A stretch of 64,000 nt of DNA from Rhodanobacter sp. (GTDB lineage Bacteria; Pseudomonadota; Gammaproteobacteria; Xanthomonadales; Rhodanobacteraceae), in assembly GCA_004298015.1 (NCBI GenBank), contig SCSE01000045.1:86871-150870 (forward strand), written 5' to 3'. The stretch's first letter is position 1. Every line of letters begins with the position of its first letter. Shown one piece after another: positions 42,388-50,836 of this stretch. The position numbers and the translations under genes were made by a program. Below the pieces are notes generated by a model. It was not told the origin of the DNA. It saw only the letters and a list, made by a program, of their open reading frames with translations, and searched no databases.

Positions 42388-43556
42388 TGGGCACCGTCCA
42401 CGGTGGCAGACGAGGACAGCGATGACTTCGCCACCGTGGCCACCGGTTGACGCAGTTGGGCGGTCAGATAGAAACGCTCCTTGCCGGTGGTGGGATCGGG
42501 CTGGATGCTGCCCTGGAAACTGGCATTGGTGATCAACGGCGAGTCCTTCAGCGCATCAAGCAGCTTCGCCGCCTGCTTGCTCTGTCCCTGCATGCCGATC
42601 TGGCCACTGTGGTCGATGCTGAAGCGCTCCAGCCATGCGCTGTCGGGCAATCTCTCAGTCGCATCCTGCAACAGGCTGAGCATCGAGACGCTGTGCTTCT
42701 TGCGCTCGGCCAGGAAGCCGGCCGCACCGGCGTTGTCCTGCAACTGCTGGCGCAACGAAGCCACCTGCTGTGCCTCACCGCGCATGCTGTCGACCTGGGC
42801 CTGCATCTGCACCAGGGTGGCCTGACGATTGTGCAGCCACTGCGATAGCACCAGCACCAGCAGGACCACGCTGAGCGCCGCCAGGATCACATTCATTCGC
42901 AACCGTGGCCGTGAACGGTGCGGCACCCGCTCGGCAGGCAACAGGTTGACGCCAAGTCGTGCGCCAGCGGCCGCCACATCCACCGCATCGATCGCGATAT
43001 CCAGCGTATCGAGGCGCTCCAGCAAGGGCTCCAGCGTCGTACGCCGGACCACCACCAGCTCGGCATGGATGCGCCCGGCAGCGACAGGCGCCGCCAACTC
43101 GCGCGCTGCGTAATAGACCTGGCCGACAGTGAACGGCGTCTGCCGATCCATCTCGAAGGCCATCACCTGACTCAGATCGCCGCCGGCTGCGGCCGGCAGC
43201 ACCAACGTACGGCGCAACGCGGCCGTCTGCGGCAGCAGCAGGGCCAGCCGTAGATCCTCGCGGTCCACCTTGCTCAGCGCGCTTTTCAGCAGGGCCTGCT
43301 GCGCCGACGGCTCCAGTTGATCGTCCCAGCACGCCAGCACCGTGTCGCTCCCTGCGCGGCGCAGCGTCCACTGCGAACCCCCATGCTGCAGCAGATACCA
43401 GTCGCCCCCTCGCCGCAGCCAGTCGCGCCAACGCGTCGGCAACAGCGCACGCAACTCGCCGCCCCACCAGCTGAAGAAGGCCGGCAGCGGCGAGCTGCGC
43501 CAGCCGCGCCGCAGGCGGTCCAGCAGCGGTTGCATGGTTTGCATGGCCAAACTCAT
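42384..43556 (-). CDS. gspL: Type II secretion protein L
   Basis: A 390-aa platform protein. The cytoplasmic actin-like domain (1 to about 235), which binds the GspE ATPase, has MAFEMDRQTPF, typical of the PilM/GspL family. A single helix (MNVILAALSVVLLVLVLSQWL) leads to a periplasmic PilN-like domain with LLSLLQDATERLPDSAWLERF. The ATG at 43556 overlaps the gspK stop as ATGA, preferred over a start seven codons upstream. Confidence 0.88.
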   Translation of the reverse strand: MSLAMQTMQPLLDRLRRGWRSSPLPAFFSWWGGELRALLPTRWRDWLRRGGDWYLLQHGGSQWTLRRAGSDTVLACWDDQLEPSAQQALLKSALSKVDREDLRLALLLPQTAALRRTLVLPAAAGGDLSQVMAFEMDRQTPFTVGQVYYAARELAAPVAAGRIHAELVVVRRTTLEPLLERLDTLDIAIDAVDVAAAGARLGVNLLPAERVPHRSRPRLRMNVILAALSVVLLVLVLSQWLHNRQATLVQMQAQVDSMRGEAQQVASLRQQLQDNAGAAGFLAERKKHSVSMLSLLQDATERLPDSAWLERFSIDHSGQIGMQGQSKQAAKLLDALKDSPLITNASFQGSIQPDPTTGKERFYLTAQLRQPVATVAKSSLSSSATVDGAQ

Positions 43557-44428
43557 TGCCCGTCCCCCTCCCGCCAACGCAGCACCGCATACGGCTGGAC
43601 ACCGGGATGTCCCATCTGCAAACGGATGGTCGCTCGCACCACCGCGCGTGTACCGTCGGCCAGCGTGGCCTGTGAACGGATACTATGCGTGGTTCCGTTG
43701 CCGGGAACCAGCATCGGGTCGAGCTGCCAGCGCAAGCGGGTCGCCCGAACCTCGCTTTCGCGCTGCGGGGTCATGCCGGGAATCGCCGCCAGCACCATCT
43801 CTGGCGCGGTCTCGGCATCAGGCGTGGTCGCACCCGACCAGACGGTGACATTGGGCGCCACGGCCTGATAAATCGTCGGTGTGATACCCAGTACCATCTG
43901 CAACTCCTCCACGCTGGCAAACGGCCCGTGACGTGGCCCGTAGTCGCGTCCGGCAGCCACATATGCCGCTCGCTCGGCGCCTGTTTCGCCAGCGCCTCCC
44001 GGTGCGCTGCGCCAAGTCACTACGTGGCCAGTCAGCTTCTGCGCCAGCGTCGGCGTCACTCCTGCGGCCTGAAACAGTCCCTGCAGCACTTCCGGCGTAG
44101 CCGTATTCAAGTCCACCTTGCCGCTTTCGCTCACCGCCGAGACCTTGACCGTGGCGTGGTCGTAGTGGAACACGTAAACATGCCCGTCGCCCACCCAACG
44201 GCGTCCCGGCAGCGGATCCTGCAAACCGTAAACCGCGCGCATGATCCCGGCTTCCGCCGCGTAGTGGGCCTGGGTCTGGGCGAACTGGTAGCGTGCCTGC
44301 AAACCTTCCGTGCGCGCCAATGCGGCATACCCTCCCAGCAGGATGGCCAGCAAGGTACATGCCCACAGCACCAGCAACAAGGCCACGCCACGCTGATTCG
44401 CCCGATGCGATGGGTAACCCCGGCTCAT
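43553..44428 (-). CDS. gspK: Type II secretion minor pseudopilin K
   Basis: A 291-aa tip pseudopilin. The prepilin peptidase site is RG|VALLLVLWACTLLAILLGG, cleaved after Gly14; Glu at +5 is absent, as usual for GspK. The long periplasmic domain contains ESGKVDLNTATPEVLQGLF, the helix-hairpin-helix-like comEA-type segment conserved in GspK. It caps the pseudopilus with GspI and GspJ. Four-base overlaps join it to gspJ and gspL. Confidence 0.92.
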   Translation of the reverse strand: MSRGYPSHRANQRGVALLLVLWACTLLAILLGGYAALARTEGLQARYQFAQTQAHYAAEAGIMRAVYGLQDPLPGRRWVGDGHVYVFHYDHATVKVSAVSESGKVDLNTATPEVLQGLFQAAGVTPTLAQKLTGHVVTWRSAPGGAGETGAERAAYVAAGRDYGPRHGPFASVEELQMVLGITPTIYQAVAPNVTVWSGATTPDAETAPEMVLAAIPGMTPQRESEVRATRLRWQLDPMLVPGNGTTHSIRSQATLADGTRAVVRATIRLQMGHPGVQPYAVLRWREGDGQ

Positions 44429-45108
44429 CGTCTACCCCCATCGCTTCCACGCAGTGGCAGCAGACCCGGCGAAAGATTGCTGATTGCCGGATTCACCCGC
44501 AGCGGCACTTCCAGGGTGGGCCAGCCATAGTTTCCCCGCACCTGCAATGTGACCCGCACCAATTGCGGCAGCAGCCGGCCATCGGGCCAGCTGGCCGACC
44601 ATGGGACTGCGGCTCCCTGACCATCGATGCCGCGGTAGCTGAAGCTGCCATCGTGGATGTGGTCAAGCAGCACCTGTGGCTTACCCAGCGGCCGGGTTGG
44701 CTGGCCGTCCGGTGGCAGCACGGCCAGGCTCAACTCCAGACGCCATGAATGGTCGCCATCGGCGACCAGCCGCAATTGCTGCAGTTGTGGCCCGAGTTTG
44801 CCGAGATAGCCCGGCAATGGCGCGACATAACGCATCTCGTGGGCCCGGCCTTCGAAATAGATGCTTTCGCCGCGATCGGTGCGGCCCATCGGTTGCGCCA
44901 TGCTTTGTGCCAGCTCGCGTCGCAGAAACTGTTGCGCGGAGCGGATCTGGTCGATTCGCTCGATCGCGGCGGTGCCCGAACGCACACTGTGGATGGCGGT
45001 GCGAATACCCGAATACACCCCGACCAGCAGCAGCGCCAGCAGCACCAGTGCCGCCAACACTTCGAGCAAGGTGAAGCCAGCCTCCAAGGTTGTGCCACGC
45101 GTCCTCAT
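44425..45108 (-). CDS. gspJ: Type II secretion minor pseudopilin J
   Basis: A 227-aa pseudopilin with a very short leader: cleavage after Gly11 in EAG|FTLLEVLAALVLLALLLVG, with Glu at +5. The globular part has SAQQFLRRELAQSMAQP and the LDHIHDGSFSYRG core strand region typical of GspJ. The start at 45108 is fixed by an ATGA overlap with gspI. A much longer upstream reading in the same frame is only the shadow of gspI. Confidence 0.92.
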   Translation of the reverse strand: MRTRGTTLEAGFTLLEVLAALVLLALLLVGVYSGIRTAIHSVRSGTAAIERIDQIRSAQQFLRRELAQSMAQPMGRTDRGESIYFEGRAHEMRYVAPLPGYLGKLGPQLQQLRLVADGDHSWRLELSLAVLPPDGQPTRPLGKPQVLLDHIHDGSFSYRGIDGQGAAVPWSASWPDGRLLPQLVRVTLQVRGNYGWPTLEVPLRVNPAISNLSPGLLPLRGSDGGRR

Positions 45109-45557
45109 GGCGACCCCTGGTCCGCGGTGACAGGCGGTCCGCCCAGGCGCAAGGTACGAAAATGCGCCGAGCGGACATGGCCGGCCGGCCCCCAGCGGAC
45201 ATCCAGGTCCAGTTGATAGAGCTGCAATGGCGCATTCGGTGGCGTCTTGCCGGCCAGCCGCCACGGTGTCACCTGCAACTGCCAGCGAAACGTGCGGTTG
45301 AACTGACCGGAGCTGGTGCCGGGCGTGAGCGGCTGCCCGACGAAGGCACTGTCGAGCAGGCTGCGTGCCCACATCGCCGCCTCGCTGTGGGCAGCGGCAT
45401 TCTGGGTCAGGCTGATCGCGCCGCCAGCCACCTTCATCAACGCGGTGAAGGCGATGGCCAGCAGCAACATTGCGGCGATCACCTCGAGCAGACTGAAACC
45501 ACCCTGATGGCGGGCTTTCCGGCCCCCGATGCTGCGCCCCGGCGTCGCGGCATTCAT
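45105..45557 (-). CDS. gspI: Type II secretion minor pseudopilin I
   Basis: A 150-aa pseudopilin cleaved after Gly20 in GG|FSLLEVIAAMLLLAIAFTAL, with Glu at +5. The remaining short domain (SLTQNAAAHSEAAMWARSLLDS) matches GspI. It forms the tip trimer with J and K. It overlaps its neighbours on both sides by four bases. Confidence 0.92.
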   Translation of the reverse strand: MNAATPGRSIGGRKARHQGGFSLLEVIAAMLLLAIAFTALMKVAGGAISLTQNAAAHSEAAMWARSLLDSAFVGQPLTPGTSSGQFNRTFRWQLQVTPWRLAGKTPPNAPLQLYQLDLDVRWGPAGHVRSAHFRTLRLGGPPVTADQGSP

Positions 45558-46168
45558 CGTGGCACCACCGTATCCACCACGCGCACCTCACCGGTCAGCC
45601 AGGACACATTGACGTGCCATTGGCGTCGTCCGCTTTGCAGGGTGATGCGGCCGCCGGTCGAACTGCCATCGGGAAAGAAACGGATACGCCCGGTATGGTC
45701 GTTGGGCCGATCCTCTTGCGCACTGGTGATGCTCACACGCATGCCTTTCGGCAAGCGCACATCGCGCTGCCGCGCGTCGAGGTAGCTGTCGGCGCGGGTA
45801 TCGAGATCAAAGTTCTGCTGCTTGCCGCGCACGATCGCCTGCGCCCGGGTCGCCCGCAGCGCCGCGGCCAGCTCGGCGGCGGCCGCATGGGTGCGCGCGC
45901 TGGTCAGGCTCTTGGTTACCGAGATCGATACCGCCGCCACGGCGATACCGATCAACAGGATTACCGCAAGCATTTCCAGCAAGGTGAAACCATGCGCCCG
46001 TCGGGCACTTCGGGGATTGAAAACGGACGCCGGAGGACGCGCAAGAGAGCGAGCCATCCGGGGCGATCGCCGGTCCGCCGCGGCAGCCATCACACCCGGG
46101 AAAATCGACGTTTCGCAGTGCAACCCCGTGCCCCATTGCGCGTCCGGCAAGTCCCGCCACGGCTTCAT
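45554..46168 (-). CDS. gspH: Type II secretion minor pseudopilin H
   Basis: A 204-aa pseudopilin. The prepilin motif HG|FTLLEMLAVILLIGIAVAAVS is standard, with Glu at +5, and the C-terminal domain has IRFFPDGSSTGGRITL, the GspH/FimT signature. The ATG at 46168 overlaps the gspG stop as ATGA, but this leaves a 60-residue leader, far longer than usual. Internal ATGs at 46090 or 46057 would shorten it to 34 or 23 residues; 46057 gives a normal leader. Confidence 0.88.
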   Translation of the reverse strand: MKPWRDLPDAQWGTGLHCETSIFPGVMAAAADRRSPRMARSLARPPASVFNPRSARRAHGFTLLEMLAVILLIGIAVAAVSISVTKSLTSARTHAAAAELAAALRATRAQAIVRGKQQNFDLDTRADSYLDARQRDVRLPKGMRVSITSAQEDRPNDHTGRIRFFPDGSSTGGRITLQSGRRQWHVNVSWLTGEVRVVDTVVPR

Positions 46169-46638
46169 TGCCAGTTGCCCACATCCTTGTTGTAGCCGTC
46201 GCCACCGGGCTTGCCGTCCTGGCCGTAGAAAATCAGATCGAAGCTGCCATGCTGCCCCGGATAGCGGTAGCCGAAGGCGTGCCCCCAGGGGTCTTTGAGG
46301 CCGGACGCCTTGGTGTACGGCCCTTGCCAGTTCGGTGCATTGGCCGGCTTCACCAGCAGATCCTGCAGCTGCTGCGGAGGGGTGCCATTGTCGAGCGCAT
46401 AATTCTCGATCTTCTGGCTGAGCGTGGTCAGCTGCGCTTTGCCGGCCCCGTATTTTCCCTTGTCGACATTCTTGCCCACCTGGGTCACCACCACCGCGCC
46501 GATAATGCCGATCAGCACGATGACTGCCAGCATTTCCAGCAGGGTGAAACCGCGCACACCGCGGGCATGAGCATGCACCCGCGGCTGCGTCAGCGGCCTG
46601 GTCCCCGCAGCTTGTTTCCGCCTCAAGAAATAACTCAT
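46165..46638 (-). CDS. gspG: Type II secretion major pseudopilin G
   Basis: The main subunit of the pseudopilus (157 aa). The cleavage site is RG|FTLLEMLAVIVLIGIIGAVVV after Gly30 with Glu at +5. YALDNGTPP, GLKDPWGHAFGYRYPG and FDLIFYGQDGKPGGDG are hallmarks; the last region forms the calcium site in GspG. The ATG at 46638 has GGAG eight bases upstream; a GTG nine bases earlier is an alternative. It is separated from gspF by 18 bp. Confidence 0.96.
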   Translation of the reverse strand: MSYFLRRKQAAGTRPLTQPRVHAHARGVRGFTLLEMLAVIVLIGIIGAVVVTQVGKNVDKGKYGAGKAQLTTLSQKIENYALDNGTPPQQLQDLLVKPANAPNWQGPYTKASGLKDPWGHAFGYRYPGQHGSFDLIFYGQDGKPGGDGYNKDVGNWQ

Positions 46639-46656
46639 CACCTTCACTCCGTCACC

Positions 46657-47874
46657 TCAATGGATATTGCTGGTCAGGCTGAGCAGCGGCAGCAGGATCG
46701 CCGCCATGATGAACGCCACCAGTACCGTCATTACAATCGTCAGCGCGGGCACCAGCGCGGCGAGCAGGCGATCGATCGCGCGGCGCGACTCCAGCTCGAA
46801 GGTGTCGGCGACCTTCAGCAACATGCCATCGAGCTGGCCAGCCTCCTCGCCAACCTGCACCATCTGCAGCGCCAGCCGCGGAAACAGCTTCGCCTGGCCC
46901 AGCGCAAGACTCAGGCCCGCGCCGCCCTTGACCTGCTCGTGCGCGTCGGCAAGCGCCCGGTCCAGCGCGCGATTGGCGGTAACCTGGCGGGCAATCCCCA
47001 GCGAGGCCAGCAACGGCACGCCGTTTTTCAGCAAGGTGCCGAGGGTACGGGCGATCCGCGCGGTCTCAACCTTCAGCAGCAACGGTCCGACCACCCGCAT
47101 GGTCAGCAGCCGGGTATCCCAGGCCAGCCGCAGCCGGGGATCGCGCAAGCGGCTGCGCCAGATGGCGAATCCGCCCCCCAACAGCAGCAGGATCAGCCAC
47201 CACCCATCGCGCAAGGTGTTGCCGAGCACCAGCACCGCCTGGGTGATCCACGGGATCGGCACCTGCATGTCCTGGAAGATCGGCACGAATTGCGGCACTA
47301 CATAGGCCAGCAACAGGATCAGCGAGCCGAGCACGCCGACCAGCAGGAACGCCGGGTAGATCAACGCATTGATGATACTTCCGCGCAGGGCCTGCGCACG
47401 CTCCAGATAGTCGGCCAGGCGCCGCAGCGTCTCTTCCAGCGAACCCCCAGCCTCGCCCGCACGCACCAGACTGACGTAAAGCTTGGGGAACACGCCGTGC
47501 TCCTCATCCAGCGCCGACGACAGCGTATTGCCGCCACGTACCCGTTCCCGCACCCGCTCCACCAGCTTCCGGGCATTTTCCGTTTCGGGCAGGTCGAGCA
47601 GAATGCCCAGCGCGCGGTCCAGCGGCTGACCGGCACCCAACAGTGTGGCCAGCTGATGAGTGAACTGCGCCAGCTGGTCGCCGCTGAACGGGCCCCGCTT
47701 GAACAACACGGCCAAGCCGGTGCCTCCGGCGACGCCACTCACCGGTCGCGCCTCCAGCAAGGTATGACCCTGACCCTGCAAGCGGCTCACCACCTCCTCG
47801 ATGCTCAGCGCTTCCATCTGCCCCTGCAGCGTCTCACCTGCATCGGTGACCGCCTTGTACCGGAACTGGGTCAT
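46657..47874 (-). CDS. gspF: Type II secretion inner-membrane platform protein F
   Basis: A 405-aa polytopic platform protein (normal length) with two repeated cytoplasmic six-helix bundle domains and three membrane helices. LAQFTHQLATLLGAGQPLDRAL, VRAGEAGGSLEETLRRLADYLE (in part) and the second copy TARIARTLGTLLKNGVPLLASL with VQVGEEAGQLDGML are the GspF signatures. The start MTQFRYKAVTDAG is family-like; the frame stays open upstream through a 174-bp spacer after gspE, but that reading is not GspF-like. Confidence 0.95.
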   Translation of the reverse strand: MTQFRYKAVTDAGETLQGQMEALSIEEVVSRLQGQGHTLLEARPVSGVAGGTGLAVLFKRGPFSGDQLAQFTHQLATLLGAGQPLDRALGILLDLPETENARKLVERVRERVRGGNTLSSALDEEHGVFPKLYVSLVRAGEAGGSLEETLRRLADYLERAQALRGSIINALIYPAFLLVGVLGSLILLLAYVVPQFVPIFQDMQVPIPWITQAVLVLGNTLRDGWWLILLLLGGGFAIWRSRLRDPRLRLAWDTRLLTMRVVGPLLLKVETARIARTLGTLLKNGVPLLASLGIARQVTANRALDRALADAHEQVKGGAGLSLALGQAKLFPRLALQMVQVGEEAGQLDGMLLKVADTFELESRRAIDRLLAALVPALTIVMTVLVAFIMAAILLPLLSLTSNIH

Positions 47875-48048
47875 GACACGAGAGCGGGAAACGGCGCACG
47901 GCACACGGCGCACCTGATGATGGCAGCCTGTCGGGCTACTCGCAGCGCGCTTCCTGCGCAGCCTGCACTCGGGGCACTCGTACAGATGCGGACGGCATCG
48001 AGGCAAGGGACGAATGTTCCCGGTTGCCCGTTGCCCGCTGCCCATGCA

Positions 48049-49782
48049 TCAAGCTTCCTGCGTGACACGCAGCACCTCCTCCAGCGTGGTGACGCCGGCC
48101 ACGGCTTTGGCGATCCCGTCTTCATACATGGTGCGCATGCCCTCGGCGCGTGCCTGCTGTTCGATTTCGCCGGCATCGGCACGCCGCATCACCAGTCGAC
48201 GCAGTGGATCGCTCATGACCAGGAACTCCATGATCGCGCGTCGGCCATGGTAGCCGCTGGGGTTGGCGGCGCTGCTGCCGGGCCTCCACAACCGAATCGG
48301 CCGCTCCCCGGTGTATTTCTCCAGCTCGAATTCGGCGATCACCTCGGGCGGCGGCTGGTAGGCGATCGCTGTCTCGGGGTCGAGCCGGCGTACCAGCCGC
48401 TGCGCCAGAATGCCGTTGACGGTGGAGCCGAGCAGGTAGTCCTCCACGCCCATGTCGAGCAGACGCGTGATGCCGCCGCCGGCGCTGTTGGTATGCAGGG
48501 TCGACAGCACCAGGTGACCGGTGAGTGCTGACTGGATTGCGATGCGACAGGTTTCGAGATCGCGCATTTCGCCGATCATGATCACGTCCGGGTCCTGACG
48601 CATGATCGAGCGCAATGCCCCGGCGAAATCGAGGCCGATCTGCGGCTTGACCTGCATCTGGTTGATGCCCTCAAGCTGGTATTCGACCGGATCCTCGACG
48701 GTGATGATCTTCACGTCCGGTGTATTGATCTGTGACAGCGCGGTGTACAGCGTAGTGGTCTTGCCCGAGCCGGTAGGACCGGTAACCAGCAAGATGCCGT
48801 GTGGGCGCTGCAACACCTCGACGAAACGTTGCTGGAAATGCTCGGTGAAACCGAGCGACGCGAAATCGAATACCACCGACTCCCGGTCCAGGATACGCAT
48901 CACCACCGACTCGCCGAAGCTGGTCGGCATCGTCGACACGCGAAGGTCCAGCTCCTTGCCCTGCACCCGCAGCTGGATGCGACCGTCCTGCGGCAGGCGG
49001 CGCTCGGCAATGTTCAGCTTGGCCATGATCTTCACTCGCGAAATCACCGCGGCAGTCGAACTGGACGGCGGCGCCTCCACTTCGTGCAGCACGCCATCGA
49101 TGCGGTAACGCACTTTCAGGCGATTCTCGAACGGCTCGATATGCACGTCCGAGGCACGTTGCTCCACGGCACGCTGCAGGATCAGGTTGACCAGCCGGAT
49201 CACCGGCGCCTCAGAGGCCAGATCGCGCAGATGCTCGACATCGTCCTCTTCGGCTGCGCCGCCATCGAGATTCTCGACAATGGTACCCATCGCCGAGCGA
49301 CCGGTACCGTGGTAACGCTCGATCAAGTCGTCGATTTCCGAACGCAAGCCGACCCGCAGCGCCACCGGCCGGCCGGCAGCCAGCGTCACCGCCTGCAGTG
49401 GATACGGATCGGCTGGATCGGCCACGATCAAGGCCAATCCGTCCACGCCGTCACGCACCGGTACGACATGCTGCTGCTTGAGAAAGCGCAGCGACACGTC
49501 GAGGTCGGACGGCGCCAGCTCCGGTGCATCCCGCGCCGCCAGCAGCGGCACCTGCAACAATTCGGCCCACGCCTCGGCAAGGTCGCGCTCGGAAACCAGG
49601 CCAAGTCGCGCCATCAACGTCGTCAATGTGCCGCCGGCGGACTCCTCATGAAGCCGACGCGCCCGCCCGAGATCGCTGTCCTTCAGACGACCGTGCATCA
49701 CCAGCAAGGCGCAGACGTTGGCCTCGCTGTCGTCTGCGGCGATACCCGTCGCGCCCGTCATCGGCTCATTGACTGCCGACAT
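48049..49782 (-). CDS. gspE: Type II secretion ATPase E, without the zinc-binding cysteines
   Basis: The hexameric cytoplasmic ATPase powering secretion (577 aa). The N-terminal XpsE-type domain (1 to about 160) binds GspL. The ATPase core has ASDVHIEPFENRLKVRYRIDG, Walker A GPTGSGKTTT (about 333), the Asp box ITVEDPVEYQLEGINQ, Walker B IMRQDPDVIMIGEMRD and the His box STLHTNSA. Most GspE proteins have a tetracysteine zinc motif after this; here the region (about 495-550) reads RRLDPETAIAYQ and GSSAANPSGYHGRRAI, with no cysteine. It heads the operon; gspF begins 174 bp downstream. Confidence 0.95.
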   Translation of the reverse strand: MSAVNEPMTGATGIAADDSEANVCALLVMHGRLKDSDLGRARRLHEESAGGTLTTLMARLGLVSERDLAEAWAELLQVPLLAARDAPELAPSDLDVSLRFLKQQHVVPVRDGVDGLALIVADPADPYPLQAVTLAAGRPVALRVGLRSEIDDLIERYHGTGRSAMGTIVENLDGGAAEEDDVEHLRDLASEAPVIRLVNLILQRAVEQRASDVHIEPFENRLKVRYRIDGVLHEVEAPPSSSTAAVISRVKIMAKLNIAERRLPQDGRIQLRVQGKELDLRVSTMPTSFGESVVMRILDRESVVFDFASLGFTEHFQQRFVEVLQRPHGILLVTGPTGSGKTTTLYTALSQINTPDVKIITVEDPVEYQLEGINQMQVKPQIGLDFAGALRSIMRQDPDVIMIGEMRDLETCRIAIQSALTGHLVLSTLHTNSAGGGITRLLDMGVEDYLLGSTVNGILAQRLVRRLDPETAIAYQPPPEVIAEFELEKYTGERPIRLWRPGSSAANPSGYHGRRAIMEFLVMSDPLRRLVMRRADAGEIEQQARAEGMRTMYEDGIAKAVAGVTTLEEVLRVTQEA

Positions 49783-50836
49783 GCTCCACCCCGCTCAATC
49801 GACACCACACCGCTGCGCCCCCCACAGCGAAACGGTAAACGTCATAGTTATCACATACCGCGCGCATCATGCGAGACCTGTCCGACAATCACCAGTACCA
49901 CCCGATGTCCCATGCAGGAACGACACCGGCGCACTGAACGCGGAGGAAGGGTTGGCGAAATGGCGTGCTGCAGTTGCGGTGAGTTCCGCGGCGAGACGTC
50001 ATCGATACGGAACATCGGCCGGTCGGCTGCAGCAATGACAGCGCTTGCGGCTATCCGGTCTGACCGGCCGCTAAAATTGAGCGACCGTATTTTTGAGCCG
50101 CTGAGCCCGTCGCGCACAGCGGTCCGGATCCAACGAGCCACATGCGTGGATGACTGGATGATAGAAATCCGCTTCTGGATCACGCATTGCCGCCCCCTTT
50201 TTGCAGAAGCCTTGTCGACAGGACGGCGCAATCCGACGCCCGCCACTTCGTTTTACCGTCCCGATAAAGCGTGGGCGGTGAAACGTATTATCTTTCGATC
50301 GAATATCAACTTGCGATTTCACGCAATTTAATACGAAATGCGCAATAGAAGTCATTTTGCCCGCCTCACCGCTCACACAAAAACACCTCGGCTCCCCGGC
50401 AGCACATTCGAACACAGCACATATAAAACAAGCGCTTGTGAGTCTTAAGCGCCAATGATTTGCGTGCGCCATACTGGCACCACCTTAATGGCAAGCAGAC
50501 CACAGAACGCTTTCCGACGGTTTTCATGGGTTGGTAGATTTGTGATATCAATCACTCGACCTACGAAAAAATCGTATTGACCCAAAATCCATCGAACCTT
50601 AATGTCAAACAGTTCGTCAACGAAACTGTTTGCGAACAGTTCTGTCTCGACGTTATCGGTTTGCCAGCCTTGTCGTGAGCGCTGGCAAATAGCCGGGGGC
50701 ATGGCGTCGGATTCACGCAGAACCGCTTCAGGAAATCCAGAATAACCGGCTGCCGCGCCTGTCGCGGCACGTATCCATATGGGGTCCACGAGGCCGCATC
50801 GGGCCGGTTTGTCCTTAAATCCATGGGGAGTTCATA
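49783..50836. promoter_or_regulatory. 1054-bp intergenic region with AT-rich inverted repeats and a candidate promoter
   Basis: No convincing gene lies here; several minus-strand reading frames of 100-130 codons have no recognisable domain and weak starts. The section of about 50280-50660 is much more AT-rich than the rest of the window. It holds nested inverted repeats: CGTATTA (50284-50290) with TAATACG (50329-50335), enclosing TTCGATCGAA and TTGCG-N6-CGCAA. Further on is TTGACC-N17-TAATGT (50577-50605), a fair sigma-70 promoter on the plus strand. Just after it are three alternating AACAGTT/AACTGTT sites (50606-50641), including AACTGTT-TGCG-AACAGTT. These could control the secreted PKD protein. 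Confidence 0.45.

Noticed and set aside
45105..45591. A long upstream start for gspJ in the same frame
   Set aside because: That reading lies wholly within gspI; the ATGA junction at 45105-45108 fixes the gspJ start.
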